From HGM11416 sp045596285 (GTDB taxonomy: Bacteria; Bacillota; Clostridia; Christensenellales; Borkfalkiaceae), in NCBI GenBank assembly GCA_045596285.1, contig JAZOCA010000118.1, forward strand, positions 1-37,088: a stretch of DNA of 37,088 bases, given 5' to 3'. Both the position numbers and the translations under genes were made by a program. Below the pieces are notes generated by a model. The model saw only the letters and a program-made list of their open reading frames with translations. It did not search any database and was not told the DNA's origin. This document shows, piece by piece, positions 17,379 through 26,120 of the stretch (position 1 is the first letter of the stretch; each line of letters opens with the position of its first letter).

Positions 17379-17390
17379 GATATGTTTTTA

Positions 17391-18461
17391 TTAATCTTCG
17401 CTGGAAGCAAGTTGTTTTTCTCTATCTGCAATAGCAAGAGCATCTACCATTTCTTCTATTTCTCCCATAATAAAATCAGGAAGATTATATAAAGTCATGC
17501 CGATACGGTGATCTGTAACCCTACCTTGAGGGAAGTTGTAAGTTCTTATTCTTTCACTTCTATCACCTGTTCCAACTTGGCTTTTACGGTTTTCTGCGTA
17601 TTCGCTCATATACTTAGTATTGTAATAATCGTATATGCGTGATTTTAAAACTTTCATAGCCTTTTCGCGGTTTTTAATCTGTGAACGCTCGTCTTGGCAG
17701 GTAACAACTATACCAGTGGGAATATGAACCATTCTTATTGCGGATTCAGTTTTATTGATGTGCTGACCACCAGCGCCACTTGAACGACAGGTTTCAATAA
17801 TTAGATCCTTTTCTTCAATGTTAACTTCAACGTCTTCTACTTCGGGAAGTACCGCCACCGTAGCAGTTGACGTATGTACTCTACCCTGAGATTCCGTTTC
17901 GGGTACGCGTTGAACGCGATGAACGCCACTTTCGTATTTTAACTTACTGTAAGCCCCTTTGCCGTTTATAGAAAAGGTTACTTCTTTAACCCCGCCGAGT
18001 TCGGTTTCGTTAATATCTATCTCTTCCACCTTCCAACGCTTACTTTCAGCAAAACGCGCATACATTTTATAAAGTATTTGAGCAAACAAGGCCGCTTCTT
18101 CACCGCCTGCGCCACCGCGAATTTCTAAAATAACGTTTTTATCGTCGTTAGGATCTTTGGGAAGAAGTAAAATTTTAAGTTCTTCTACCATGCTTTCAAG
18201 TTGCTTTTTACAAGATAGAATTTCTTCTTCTAAAAGTTCCTTCATATCGGGATCACTTTCGGTTGCAAGGCTTTGTTCGGCAGAGATTTTATCGCTTTCT
18301 ACCTTTTTATACTCAACGTATTTTTCAACTGTTTCTTCCATATCCGCGCGTTCTTTGGCGATTTTTTTCCATTCGTCCATATGCGCAATAACAGCGGGAT
18401 CTGCAATCTTTTCGGTTAAAAGGTCGTATCTTTGCTTTATGGCTTCAAGTTTTTCTATCAT
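17391..18461 (-). CDS. prfA: Peptide chain release factor 1
   Basis: 356 residues, the normal RF1 length. The catalytic GGQ loop is present (SSGAGGQHINKTESA near 226-240), as are the conserved RVPETESQGRVHTSTATVAV segment and the C-terminal NFPQGRVTDHRIG. RF1 recognises UAA and UAG and releases the peptide. The gene lies downstream of prmC, whose product methylates the Gln of GGQ. AGGA is 7 nt before the ATG. Confidence 0.97.
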   Translation of the reverse strand: MIEKLEAIKQRYDLLTEKIADPAVIAHMDEWKKIAKERADMEETVEKYVEYKKVESDKISAEQSLATESDPDMKELLEEEILSCKKQLESMVEELKILLLPKDPNDDKNVILEIRGGAGGEEAALFAQILYKMYARFAESKRWKVEEIDINETELGGVKEVTFSINGKGAYSKLKYESGVHRVQRVPETESQGRVHTSTATVAVLPEVEDVEVNIEEKDLIIETCRSSGAGGQHINKTESAIRMVHIPTGIVVTCQDERSQIKNREKAMKVLKSRIYDYYNTKYMSEYAENRKSQVGTGDRSERIRTYNFPQGRVTDHRIGMTLYNLPDFIMGEIEEMVDALAIADREKQLASSED

Positions 18462-18495
18462 ATTAAAATCCTTTTTAAGTTAGATTATAAGATAT

Positions 18496-20301
18496 TTATT
18501 CGCCCTTGCGCGCTTTTATCATGCGTTCCTTTCCGCAAAGGTCTTTTTTAACTTCTATTTCGCTATAGCCTTCTTGCATTAAAATTTCTTTTACGTCGGT
18601 TGCTTGGTTTATGCCAAATTCCATAAACAGATAACCGCCACCAACCAAATGCTCTTTTGCGAGGCTTGCTATTTTACGGTAATAATCTAATCCGTCTGCG
18701 CCACCGTCTAACGCTAAACGCGGTTCGTAGTCTTTAACGCTAACCTCTAATTCTTCTATATCTGCCGTGGGAATATAGGGGGGATTAGAAATTATAACCT
18801 TAAACTGACCTTCTATTTGACTGAACAAATCACTTTCTATAAAGGTAACGTTTGCTTGATTTAATGTAGCGTTTTCCGTTGCAAGGGCTAACGCTTCTTG
18901 ACTTATATCGCTTGCGTAAACTTCCGCTTTGGTTTTTTTTGCAAGAGCTATTGCAATTGCACCGCTACCCGTGCATAAATCCAAAACTCTATCTCCTTCG
19001 GCCACCTGAGAAATTGCATATTCGCAAAGTTCTTCGGTTTCTGGGCGGGGAATTAAAACGCGATTATCCACTTTTATAGTGTAGCCGTAAAATTCAGTAT
19101 CGCCAACGATATACCAAAGGGGTTTACCGCTCGCGCGTTCGTTTGCATAATCTAGCGCCTTTTCTACAACTGAAGGCTGACATAGCGAAGTATTTTTTTC
19201 AAGTTCTGAACGTGGGATTTTTGTAAGAACGCTAACAATCCATTCGCCGTCGCTTTTATCTACGTTTGCTTTTCCTAATAGATCGTTCACCTTTGCTAAA
19301 AGGTCGTTAGTTTTTAAAGCTGTAATAAATTCTACTTCTGGAATAGTTGGGTCGGCATCCATTTCCAAAACCTTTTTAAAGGCGGTTATAGCAACTTCTA
19401 ACATGCCGTCATCTGGCTCGCGAGTTGTTATTCTTTGAAGAGCAAGCCCGGGTGCTTTTAAGGGAAGAAGTAGCACGCTATCAGTTTTTGCAAGTGCTTT
19501 AAGCAGTTCGTAAGAAAGCCCTGCAACTAAGGGAAGCAGCGCTATTTTTAATAGCATGCGCCATATACCTTCTACGCCTAAAAAAGTGTTTGCCACCGAA
19601 AAGACGAGTATCGAAACTAACATTACGAAAAACAAAAAGGTAGTTCCGCAACGGTTATGCACTCTTGTGCAAGTGCGTGCGTTTTCAGGTGTGAGTTCTA
19701 AACCCTTTTCATAACAAGTTATTGTTTTATGCTCTGCCCCGTGATACATATACGTTCTGCGTATATCTTTCATGAGTGACGTCAATAAAATATAACATAC
19801 GAATATGAATATTCTTACGATTCCTTCTATAAGATTATACCAAAAGGAAGTGTTTTCTAACCCGGTAAGGGCAGAAATTCCACTTGTTACCCATTGTGGG
19901 AGCATTACAAATAGTAAAACCGCAAGCCCCATGCCCATGATTAAAGCAACGGTGGTTACAACACCCATAATGTCTACGTGAAGTTTTTCGGCAAGCCATT
20001 TTTCGAACTTACTGGGTTCGCCTTCTTCGCCAAAAACTTCTGCAGAACGCATTAGCGTTTTACTACCGCCTATCATTGAATTAAGAAAGTTAACCACACC
20101 GCGTATTATGGGAAGACGCAAGATTAAAGGTTGCTTATCGGGCGGGGTTACGCGCTTTGCTTCAATGCGGATTTTTCCTTCCCCGTCACGCACGGCAGTT
20201 GCCATTGCAGTACGCCCGCGCATCATTACGCCTTCAAGCACCGCTTGACCGCCTATCGAAGTGCGTTTTTCTTTCTTTTCTTTCTTATCTTTTTTACTCA
20301 T
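18496..20301 (-). CDS. prmC: Fusion of DUF1385 (YqhQ) membrane domain with PrmC methyltransferase
   Basis: 601 residues. Residues 1-310 are DUF1385: SIGGQAVLEGVMMRG at the start, then four or so membrane helices and the hallmark HGAEHKT near 190 with CTRVHNRCGT. Residues about 320-601 are a complete PrmC: helical N-domain, IPRPETEELCEY near 435, SAM loop LDLCTGSGAIAI and the catalytic NPPYIP near 510. PrmC methylates the GGQ glutamine of release factors. In most Firmicutes the two are separate adjacent genes. No stop or frameshift separates them here. It lies between rpmE and prfA, and AAGGA precedes the ATG. Confidence 0.92.
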   Translation of the reverse strand: MSKKDKKEKKEKRTSIGGQAVLEGVMMRGRTAMATAVRDGEGKIRIEAKRVTPPDKQPLILRLPIIRGVVNFLNSMIGGSKTLMRSAEVFGEEGEPSKFEKWLAEKLHVDIMGVVTTVALIMGMGLAVLLFVMLPQWVTSGISALTGLENTSFWYNLIEGIVRIFIFVCYILLTSLMKDIRRTYMYHGAEHKTITCYEKGLELTPENARTCTRVHNRCGTTFLFFVMLVSILVFSVANTFLGVEGIWRMLLKIALLPLVAGLSYELLKALAKTDSVLLLPLKAPGLALQRITTREPDDGMLEVAITAFKKVLEMDADPTIPEVEFITALKTNDLLAKVNDLLGKANVDKSDGEWIVSVLTKIPRSELEKNTSLCQPSVVEKALDYANERASGKPLWYIVGDTEFYGYTIKVDNRVLIPRPETEELCEYAISQVAEGDRVLDLCTGSGAIAIALAKKTKAEVYASDISQEALALATENATLNQANVTFIESDLFSQIEGQFKVIISNPPYIPTADIEELEVSVKDYEPRLALDGGADGLDYYRKIASLAKEHLVGGGYLFMEFGINQATDVKEILMQEGYSEIEVKKDLCGKERMIKARKGE

Positions 20302-20417
20302 AAATTTATTCCTTATACCGCCACAACTTTTGAACTAAAGTTTTTCAAAGACTTGGCGGATATATAAAAGCGGGATTACCCCGAAATAATTCGTTGCCCC
20401 AAAATAGGAGCGCGATT

Positions 20418-20465
20418 TTTGACGGATAATAAAATAACTTCGAGTTTGGCTCGAAGTTATCCGTC
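20418..20465. terminator. Terminator of rpmE
   Basis: ATAACTTCGAG and CTCGAAGTTAT form an 11-bp stem around a 5-nt loop. An outer GACGGATAA/TTATCCGTC extends it with an 8-nt bulge. On the minus strand it is followed by TTTTATTAT. Confidence 0.8.
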
Positions 20466-20474
20466 GTCTTAAGA

Positions 20475-20678
20475 TTACATACCGTATCTCTTTTTGAATT
20501 TATCAACACGTCCACCAGTGTCGACAAGTTTCTGCTTACCGGTAAAGTAGGGATGGCACTTAGAACAGATGTCTACTTTGATAACGTCACCTTTCTTGGT
20601 AGAACCGGTGATGAAAGTAGCACCGCAAGCACATTGAACCTTTACTTGTTTGTACTCCGGATGAATTTCAGGCTTCAT
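20475..20678 (-). CDS. rpmE: 50S ribosomal protein L31, zinc-binding type
   Basis: 67 residues from the ATG at 20678, preceded by GAGGTG. An earlier in-frame ATG (20723) would add residues absent from L31. It is the zinc-containing form, with CACG near 17-20 and CSKC near 38-41. L31 bridges the ribosomal subunits. It has a near-perfect promoter upstream and a terminator downstream. Neighbours prmC and prfA are its usual partners. Confidence 0.95.
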   Translation of the reverse strand: MKPEIHPEYKQVKVQCACGATFITGSTKKGDVIKVDICSKCHPYFTGKQKLVDTGGRVDKFKKRYGM

Positions 20679-20734
20679 TATTTTCACCTCGCACACTTTT
20701 GTTACATTATGCCTGTGGCACAATGCCGTTTTAG

Positions 20735-20763
20735 ATTATATTATATTTTTAAATATAAGTCAA
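20735..20763 (-). promoter_or_regulatory. Strong sigma-A-type promoter of rpmE
   Basis: On the minus strand TTGACT (20763-20758), a 17-bp spacer and TATAAT (20740-20735), about 57 nt upstream of the ATG. It is divergent from the promoter at 20865-20893. Confidence 0.8.
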
Positions 20764-20864
20764 CGATTTAGTGGGTACTTTTAAATTTTTTTACTCTATT
20801 TTATACTTGAATTGTTGTTATTTATATTATTTTACACCTAAAAGATAAAGATGCTTATTTTTGC

Positions 20865-20893
20865 TTGCAAAAAATATTCAAATAATGTATAAT
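20865..20893 (+). promoter_or_regulatory. Sigma-A-type promoter of the dehydrogenase-like gene
   Basis: TTGCAA (20865-20870), a 17-bp spacer and TATAAT (20888-20893), 45 nt upstream of the chosen ATG. It overlaps the longer open frame, which supports the downstream start. Confidence 0.75.
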
Positions 20894-20938
20894 AAAAAAG
20901 CACGAGTTTCGATGCGTACTTTACAAAATGGAGACTTT

Positions 20939-21958
20939 ATGTTAGGTTTACAATTTACTAAACAAGGCAAAATTACCGAAGTTAATAAAATGGAAATCTG
21001 CGAAAGCGTGGAATCTTCTAAAATTAAAATCACCAAAGTTTTACTCACGCCTGAAGATTTTGCCACACTTAAAGGGGATGAAGACGTCACTTACCCTATT
21101 ATTCCCGGAAGAATTGCAATAGGGCAAATTTCTGACGCAAGTGATTTTGCGTACCTTAAAAAGGGGGAGCGTGTTTACGTTAACTCAGTTACTAACTGCG
21201 GTGAATGTGTGAACTGCCTTTCAGGTAACGAAGAAAACTGCTCTAACTTTAAAAGATCCGGCAAAGAAATTAGTGGATTTTTACGCGATTTCGCCGTTTT
21301 AGATAACAGCAGACTTTACGCTTTGCCCACTACCGTTAAAGATAGCGAAGCCGTTTTTATAGACTATATTGCAATCGCTATTGCTACTATTGATAAATTG
21401 AATATTTCAAAGGGCGAACACGTTGCCGTTATAGGCGGTGGATTTTTAGGGCTACTTCTTTCTATGCTTATAATCTACTACCAAGGCGTTCCCATTTTGA
21501 TAGACGGCGACCACGCAAATTTAGAAAAAGCAAGAAGTTCAGGTATTTATTACAACCTGTTTTCAGATAATAAATTAGAAAAAGAAGTTGCAGAACTTAC
21601 CGGTGGGCATATGGCGCAAAAGGTAGTTTATATTACCGATAGCAATATCAATACTGACGTTGCGTTAAAACTCGCTTCTTATAATGCAAAAGTAGGTTTC
21701 GTTGGTTTTTCTTCGCCTAACCTTAAGGTTAACTTTAATACCGCAATGAAAAAACAGTTAAAATTCTACTGCGTTACTCACGGTTACGGTTACACAGAAC
21801 AAGCTATTAACCTTATAGCGAATAAGGTCATAGACCTAGCACCCTTTAAACTTAATCCTGTAAAATACGAAGATTGTATTGACGCCATTAAAGACGTAAG
21901 CAAATCTTTAAAGGAAAGCAATCGCGAAACCACACTTCTTTTAGTTGATATGATGTAA
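20939..21958 (+). CDS. Medium-chain dehydrogenase-like protein lacking the catalytic zinc site
   Basis: 339 residues from the ATG at 20939, which has GGAG 5 nt upstream; the open frame begins earlier but crosses the promoter. The N-terminal GroES-like domain keeps the four structural zinc cysteines (CGECVNCLSGNEENC). The catalytic zinc residues are missing: no CGxD motif, and the GHE motif is replaced by PGRIAIG. The Rossmann domain has a GGGFLG loop near 165-170. It is the only plus-strand gene in the core block, flanked by its own promoter and terminator. It may be a zinc-independent reductase of the MDR superfamily; the substrate is unknown. Confidence 0.75.
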   Translation: MLGLQFTKQGKITEVNKMEICESVESSKIKITKVLLTPEDFATLKGDEDVTYPIIPGRIAIGQISDASDFAYLKKGERVYVNSVTNCGECVNCLSGNEENCSNFKRSGKEISGFLRDFAVLDNSRLYALPTTVKDSEAVFIDYIAIAIATIDKLNISKGEHVAVIGGGFLGLLLSMLIIYYQGVPILIDGDHANLEKARSSGIYYNLFSDNKLEKEVAELTGGHMAQKVVYITDSNINTDVALKLASYNAKVGFVGFSSPNLKVNFNTAMKKQLKFYCVTHGYGYTEQAINLIANKVIDLAPFKLNPVKYEDCIDAIKDVSKSLKESNRETTLLLVDMM

Positions 21959-22041
21959 TAATTTTAGGATAAATTTAACAATAATTTGATTTTTACTTTT
22001 AACTTTTTTATTTTGTTAAAATATGCAAAGTCAAACGGCCT

Positions 22042-22079
22042 AAACGGCGTAGAATCTGTTATGATTCTACGCCGTTTTT
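22042..22079 (+). terminator. Terminator of the dehydrogenase-like gene
   Basis: A perfect 15-bp stem (AAACGGCGTAGAATC at 22042-22056 with its complement at 22063-22077), a 6-nt loop and TTTTT. Confidence 0.92.
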
Positions 22080-22227
22080 ATGTTTACTATGCACGCGATT
22101 TTTAATTTTTATATATTTTTAAAACTTTTAACATTAACTCTAATTTCTACTACACTTACCGTTAAATATTTTAAAGATTTAAACAACCATGTAATTAACG
22201 GTTGATTTTTAAATTATTATACTAACT

Positions 22228-22265
22228 AAAAAGGCAAGATTAGGTTGATAATCTTGCCTTTTTTA
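22228..22265. terminator. Bidirectional terminator, end of the recO operon
   Basis: A perfect 15-bp stem (AAAAAGGCAAGATTA at 22228-22242 with its complement at 22249-22263) and a 6-nt loop. A-run and T-run flanks allow termination on both strands. Confidence 0.9.
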
Positions 22266-22278
22266 TTATAAATATATA

Positions 22279-22305
22279 GTTAATCGACTTATAGCCATCT
22301 TTTTA
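22279..22305 (-). repeat. Dispersed intergenic repeat, copy 6
   Basis: On the minus strand it begins at the TAA stop of recO: TAAAAAGATG followed by GCTATAAGTCGATTAAC, an exact match to the core. Confidence 0.75.
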
Positions 22306-23022
22306 TATAATCACTTCTAAAAGTTCGTCTATAGAATTTAAAGTAAAACCGAGTTTTTTATTAACGTAATACGCAAGGAATTTTAAAAGATATTTTAGCG
22401 AGGAACATTCGCTTGATTGCCCAGAAAAAAGATTTTGCAAGGCTTCAGCGGTAACGGAAAGTATTCTGGTTGAAGTGGGGGAAGAACAATCACAGCAAAG
22501 CAACTGCCCGCGTTCAAAATCGAAATAAGCGTATTCGCCAAGGTGTGCAGGCTCACCGCATTTAAAGCAGTTTGCCCCGCTTATTGCATAACCTTCTTGA
22601 TTTAAGGCTTGTAATAAAAAATTTGCCAAAACTTCTAACCCGTTTTCGGTAGAAAAGTTTAATTTTTTTAGGCCGTTTACCGCAAGCATAAAAAGTTCTT
22701 CATTGCCTTCTTCGGTTGCGCCCTTTATTAGGTACTCGCAAATAACCGTAGCGCAATAAAAGGAAGTTAAATTAACGCGAAGATTATAAAAACTTTCTAT
22801 TTCGGTTGCGCCTATTACGGTTGCGCGAGTTTGGTTTACGCTTAAAAGATATTCGGCAAAACAAAAAGGCTGTGCGCAAAAGTTAAGTTTTGCACCCGCC
22901 TTTTTTACACCCCTTACGGAAGCGCTGACAAGACCGCGTTCTATAGAGTATAAAGTTAGCATTTTATCGTTGTCTTTATAATCTACCCCACGAAGCATTA
23001 TCGCATTGATTTTTTCTTCCAT
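22303..23022 (-). CDS. recO: DNA repair protein RecO
   Basis: 239 residues. It has an N-terminal OB fold (NAIMLRGVDYKDNDKMLTLY, then GLVSASVRGVKKAGAKL), a helical middle, and a zinc finger CFKC near 156-159 with CCDC near 183-186. RecO loads RecA with RecF and RecR and anneals ssDNA. GGTGG lies 6 nt before the ATG. It is the last gene of the era operon, as in Bacillus. Confidence 0.95.
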   Translation of the reverse strand: MEEKINAIMLRGVDYKDNDKMLTLYSIERGLVSASVRGVKKAGAKLNFCAQPFCFAEYLLSVNQTRATVIGATEIESFYNLRVNLTSFYCATVICEYLIKGATEEGNEELFMLAVNGLKKLNFSTENGLEVLANFLLQALNQEGYAISGANCFKCGEPAHLGEYAYFDFERGQLLCCDCSSPTSTRILSVTAEALQNLFSGQSSECSSLKYLLKFLAYYVNKKLGFTLNSIDELLEVII

Positions 23023-23048
23023 AAGTCCACCTATAAGCGCGTTAACGC
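23023..23048 (+). repeat. Possible degenerate copy of the dispersed repeat
   Basis: CCTATAAGCGCGTTAACGC resembles CTATAAGTCGATTAAC at most positions. It lies between yqzL and recO and contains the recO ribosome site on the other strand, so the similarity may be chance. Confidence 0.3.
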
Positions 23049-23167
23049 TATTTTTCTTCTATGCCCTTAAGTTTTTTATAAAGAGAATAATAGGTGGGAT
23101 TTCCCGTTTTTTCAAACAAATCCCAAGCAATCTCTTCGGGCGGTTTTATACCTTTATTATTATCCAT
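23048..23167 (-). CDS. yqzL: YqzL-like small protein
   Basis: 39 residues, starting MDNNKGIKPPEEIAWDLFEK and ending LKGIEEK. The core AWDLFEKTGNPTYYSLYKKL matches the YqzL pattern (W-x-LF-x-xTG, then YxLYK), a tiny conserved Firmicutes protein encoded between era and recO. Position and sequence together make the call. There is no clear ribosome site before the ATG, so expression may depend on coupling to era, 49 nt upstream. Function is unknown. Confidence 0.8.
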   Translation of the reverse strand: MDNNKGIKPPEEIAWDLFEKTGNPTYYSLYKKLKGIEEK

Positions 23168-23216
23168 AACAAAAGTATGGGCAATAACGAATTATTTTAT
23201 TTATCAAAAATAAAAA

Positions 23217-24119
23217 TTAATGAATATCGTCTTCCGAATAGCCAAATTCTTTTAATCTGTCAGGGCGATCTCTCCAGTCTTCCTTTACCTTAACGTATAC
23301 TTCTAAAAAGACCTTTGCTCCCAAGAATTTTTCCATACCTTCACGGGCAAATCCCGCGGTTTCTTTTATTGCTTTTCCCTGCTTGCCGATAATTATAGCC
23401 TTGTGATTTTGCTTTTCACAAACGATATCTAAATTGACGTAATAACCGCCGTTATCCCTACGAGTAAACTCGTTTATGACGATTGCAACGCCGTGGGGAA
23501 TTTCTTTATCGTACTTTAAAAGCATTTTTTCACGCATGATTTCAGATATCATAAACTTTTCGCTTTTATCTGAAATTATATCTTCTGCGATAAGGGGTTC
23601 GCCTTCTGGCAATCTGTCTTTAATTAAAGAAAGTAATTTTTTAACGTTTTTACCAGTTCTTGAACAAATTGACGTTACGTCACATACGTTTTCAGGTAGT
23701 TCGCCAAGTCCTGCTATTGCAGATAAAAGAGTGTTTTTTTGCATTATATCAGTCTTTGTAAACGCAACTATCATGGGAATTTTGCGCTCTGCAAATCTTT
23801 TAACTAAAGATGCGTCTTCATCTTTAAGCCCGTCGTGCGCGTCTATGAGTAAAAGTATTAAATCTACGTCTTTAGATGCGTTATCGGTGGCTTTTTGCAT
23901 TCTTTCTGAAAGCAAGGTAGAAGCCTTATATACCCCCGGTGTATCCTGAAAAACTATTTGACAGTCTTCTTCGTTATACACGGCGAGTATTCTATCCCTT
24001 GTGGTTTGGGGTTTTGGCGAAACTATACTCACCTTTTCGCCCACTATTACGTTTATAAGGGTAGATTTACCCGCATTTGCTCTGCCGACTACGGCAACTG
24101 CTCCGCTTTTCATGTTCAC
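23217..24119 (-). CDS. era: GTPase Era
   Basis: 300 residues. The GTPase domain has GRANAGKST near 12-20, DTPGVY near 59 and TKTD near 121. The C-terminal KH domain has IIGKQGKAIKE near 241. Era binds the 3' end of 16S rRNA and assists 30S assembly. Its ribosome site GAGGTG lies in the last codons of ybeY, 1 nt away, so the two are coupled. Confidence 0.97.
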   Translation of the reverse strand: MNMKSGAVAVVGRANAGKSTLINVIVGEKVSIVSPKPQTTRDRILAVYNEEDCQIVFQDTPGVYKASTLLSERMQKATDNASKDVDLILLLIDAHDGLKDEDASLVKRFAERKIPMIVAFTKTDIMQKNTLLSAIAGLGELPENVCDVTSICSRTGKNVKKLLSLIKDRLPEGEPLIAEDIISDKSEKFMISEIMREKMLLKYDKEIPHGVAIVINEFTRRDNGGYYVNLDIVCEKQNHKAIIIGKQGKAIKETAGFAREGMEKFLGAKVFLEVYVKVKEDWRDRPDRLKEFGYSEDDIH

Positions 24120-24120
24120 C

Positions 24121-24597
24121 TCAGTCTCTTACAGCGCCGATTAACGCCAAAATCTCTTCTTCTTTTTCACGCATGATAGCCTTATCTTCTTCAACTTCGT
24201 GATCGTAACCAAAAAGATGAAGCATGCCGTGAACGGCAAGATAATAAAATTCGCGCTTTAAACTGTGCCCGTATTCTTCCGCTTGTTCTTTAGCCCTTTG
24301 GGTGCAAATCATAATACTTCCCAAAAATATTCCCTTCGTTTCGGGATCTATATCGAAAGGATAATTTCTTTTTTTGATTATTTCCCCTGCGACTACGTTG
24401 GTAGAAGGAAAAGAAAGCACGTCTGTTACGGAGTCTTTATTTCTTTGCTTTCTATTAAGCGCGCGTATTTCATCTTCTTCACAAAAAGATATTTCAGCAC
24501 TTAAATTAACCTTTTGTTTAAGCGTTTTATATACGCAATCTGCAAGCAAAAGTCCGTCTATAAGTTCGTTATCGCAATATACGGTTAGTTTAGACAT
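24121..24597 (-). CDS. ybeY: Endoribonuclease YbeY
   Basis: 158 residues. The zinc-binding signature HGMLHLFGYDHE near 125-136 supplies three histidines, and the conserved NRKQRNKDSVTDVLSFP precedes it. YbeY takes part in 16S rRNA 3'-end maturation and ribosome quality control. Its start overlaps the pgpH-type stop by 1 nt (TAATG). AAGGTC provides the ribosome site. Confidence 0.95.
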   Translation of the reverse strand: MSKLTVYCDNELIDGLLLADCVYKTLKQKVNLSAEISFCEEDEIRALNRKQRNKDSVTDVLSFPSTNVVAGEIIKKRNYPFDIDPETKGIFLGSIMICTQRAKEQAEEYGHSLKREFYYLAVHGMLHLFGYDHEVEEDKAIMREKEEEILALIGAVRD

Positions 24598-26096
24598 TAG
24601 TTTTGACCTTCTTTTTTATCTTCTGTTTTTTGTTGTTTTCTTCTGCCGAATTTAACTTTGGGGTAAGAAATTCTTTCGTGATATACACCGCTTAGACTCT
24701 GCGCTACGGTAAGGCGAATAAGATCTAAATCTTTCATGGTTATCGGGCAGTTAATAAACTGATCTGAATCCATTCTTTCTTGTATAATCTTTCTTACTAT
24801 ATCGTCTACGTCTTCAGGCTTACGTTCTCTTTTTGCCCTAACTGCGGCTTCGCTCGCGTCACAAATCATAATTATAGCGGCGATTTTACTAGTTGGGCGA
24901 GGACCTGAATAAGAGAAGTCTGCAATATTTAATTCACCTTCGGTATATTTCATAGCCTTTGCGTAGAAGAACATTATGGGCAAAGTACCGTGGTGTTCAC
25001 GCGCTACGTCGGCAAGGATTTGGGGAAGATGGTATTTTTTAATAAGTTCGTAACCATCTTTTGCGTGAGCCTTGATTATATCGGTTGATAGTTCGGGCGA
25101 AAGTTCGTTGTGGGGGTTGTAATCGGATTGATTTTCGGTAAAGTAATCGGGTTGTTTTAACTTACCGATATCGTGATAGTATGCGGCGGCACGGGCGAGC
25201 AATGGATTTTCGCCTATTGCAGTTGCGCAAGATTCCGCTAAGGTAGACACCGTTAAAGAGTGGTTAAAAGTACCGGGCGCTTCTATGCGAAGTTTTTCGA
25301 TAAGTTTTGAATTATGGTCTGTGATTTCACTTAGCCTATAATCGGTTACAACGTTAAATGCGTGTTCGAAGAAAGGAAGAACGGCCATCATTGCAACCAC
25401 CGATAACATACCTGAAGTAAAACCATAACCTACGTAATACAATAAGTTATCTGCTGCGGTGATTTCGAAACAAAGCACGCATACGATTACGGGAATTGAA
25501 ATAAAGAAACCCATAATGAACACTTTTATTCTTGACGCTACGTTTGAAACGAGATAAATTGCAAGTAAACCTGTGGTTACGCCTATTACCATTGAAAAAT
25601 AGGTTGATTTATCGTAACCGAATTCGCCGAATGCAAAAGTATCTACCATGAACATTATCAAGCAGTAAACGAAGTTCATTATTATTGCCGATCTGCGGTT
25701 TACTAATAATAGAATTAATAATGCGCAAAGAGATACGGGGCGTGCGTATACGTGCAAGTATTTACCGATTAAGTAACTTGCTATTAAAGAGAATTCAAGC
25801 ACCGTAAAAATTAAAAATACGTTGCTGGTTTTCTTTAAAAAGTCGCGAAATTCATAATAGAAATACATATATAGCATTGCTATTAAGAACAGTAACGCAA
25901 GCGCGATATAAATGAAATTGTTGCGCGTTTCTGCCTGAAGGAAGAAGTTTACAAACTGCTCTATACCACCTTCGTTTAACAGTACCGCACCCGCAAATAA
26001 TACGATTAGTACCAAAAAGTGGAAGAAGAACTGAAGTATAGTTCTTGCATAGTCGCGTCCTTCCCAAGGTTCTACGATTTGTGATTTGTGTAACAT
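24597..26096 (-). CDS. pgpH: 7TM-HD phosphodiesterase (PgpH-like) lacking the extracellular sensor
   Basis: 499 residues. One membrane helix near 20-42 is followed after only about 16 residues by seven helices (about 58-250). The C-terminal HD domain has FNHSLTV near 277, YYHDIGKLKQPDYF near 308, then EHHGT. This family degrades c-di-AMP. Typical PgpH is about 700 residues with a large extracellular 7TMR-HDED domain between the first two helices; here it is absent while the catalytic part is intact. The gene keeps its usual place between phoH and ybeY. GAGG precedes the ATG. Confidence 0.88.
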   Translation of the reverse strand: MLHKSQIVEPWEGRDYARTILQFFFHFLVLIVLFAGAVLLNEGGIEQFVNFFLQAETRNNFIYIALALLFLIAMLYMYFYYEFRDFLKKTSNVFLIFTVLEFSLIASYLIGKYLHVYARPVSLCALLILLLVNRRSAIIMNFVYCLIMFMVDTFAFGEFGYDKSTYFSMVIGVTTGLLAIYLVSNVASRIKVFIMGFFISIPVIVCVLCFEITAADNLLYYVGYGFTSGMLSVVAMMAVLPFFEHAFNVVTDYRLSEITDHNSKLIEKLRIEAPGTFNHSLTVSTLAESCATAIGENPLLARAAAYYHDIGKLKQPDYFTENQSDYNPHNELSPELSTDIIKAHAKDGYELIKKYHLPQILADVAREHHGTLPIMFFYAKAMKYTEGELNIADFSYSGPRPTSKIAAIIMICDASEAAVRAKRERKPEDVDDIVRKIIQERMDSDQFINCPITMKDLDLIRLTVAQSLSGVYHERISYPKVKFGRRKQQKTEDKKEGQN

Positions 26097-26120
26097 TTTA
26101 GTGCCTCTCTTCTTTTATCG

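Larger units (their letters stand above)
21959..22302. other. Convergent intergenic region with two terminators and a repeat copy
   Basis: Between the dehydrogenase-like gene and recO. It holds terminators at 22042-22079 and 22228-22265 and a dispersed repeat at 22279-22305. A partial repeat-like TAATTAACGG lies near 22191. No coding frame is seen. Confidence 0.6.

Noticed and set aside
20861..20938. N-terminal extension of the dehydrogenase-like protein
   Set aside because: The extension covers the -35 and -10 elements; the ATG at 20939 has a ribosome site and fits the family start.
23476..23949. 157-codon plus-strand frame
   Set aside because: It lies wholly antisense to era, which has all GTPase and KH motifs. 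The plus frame is a shadow.
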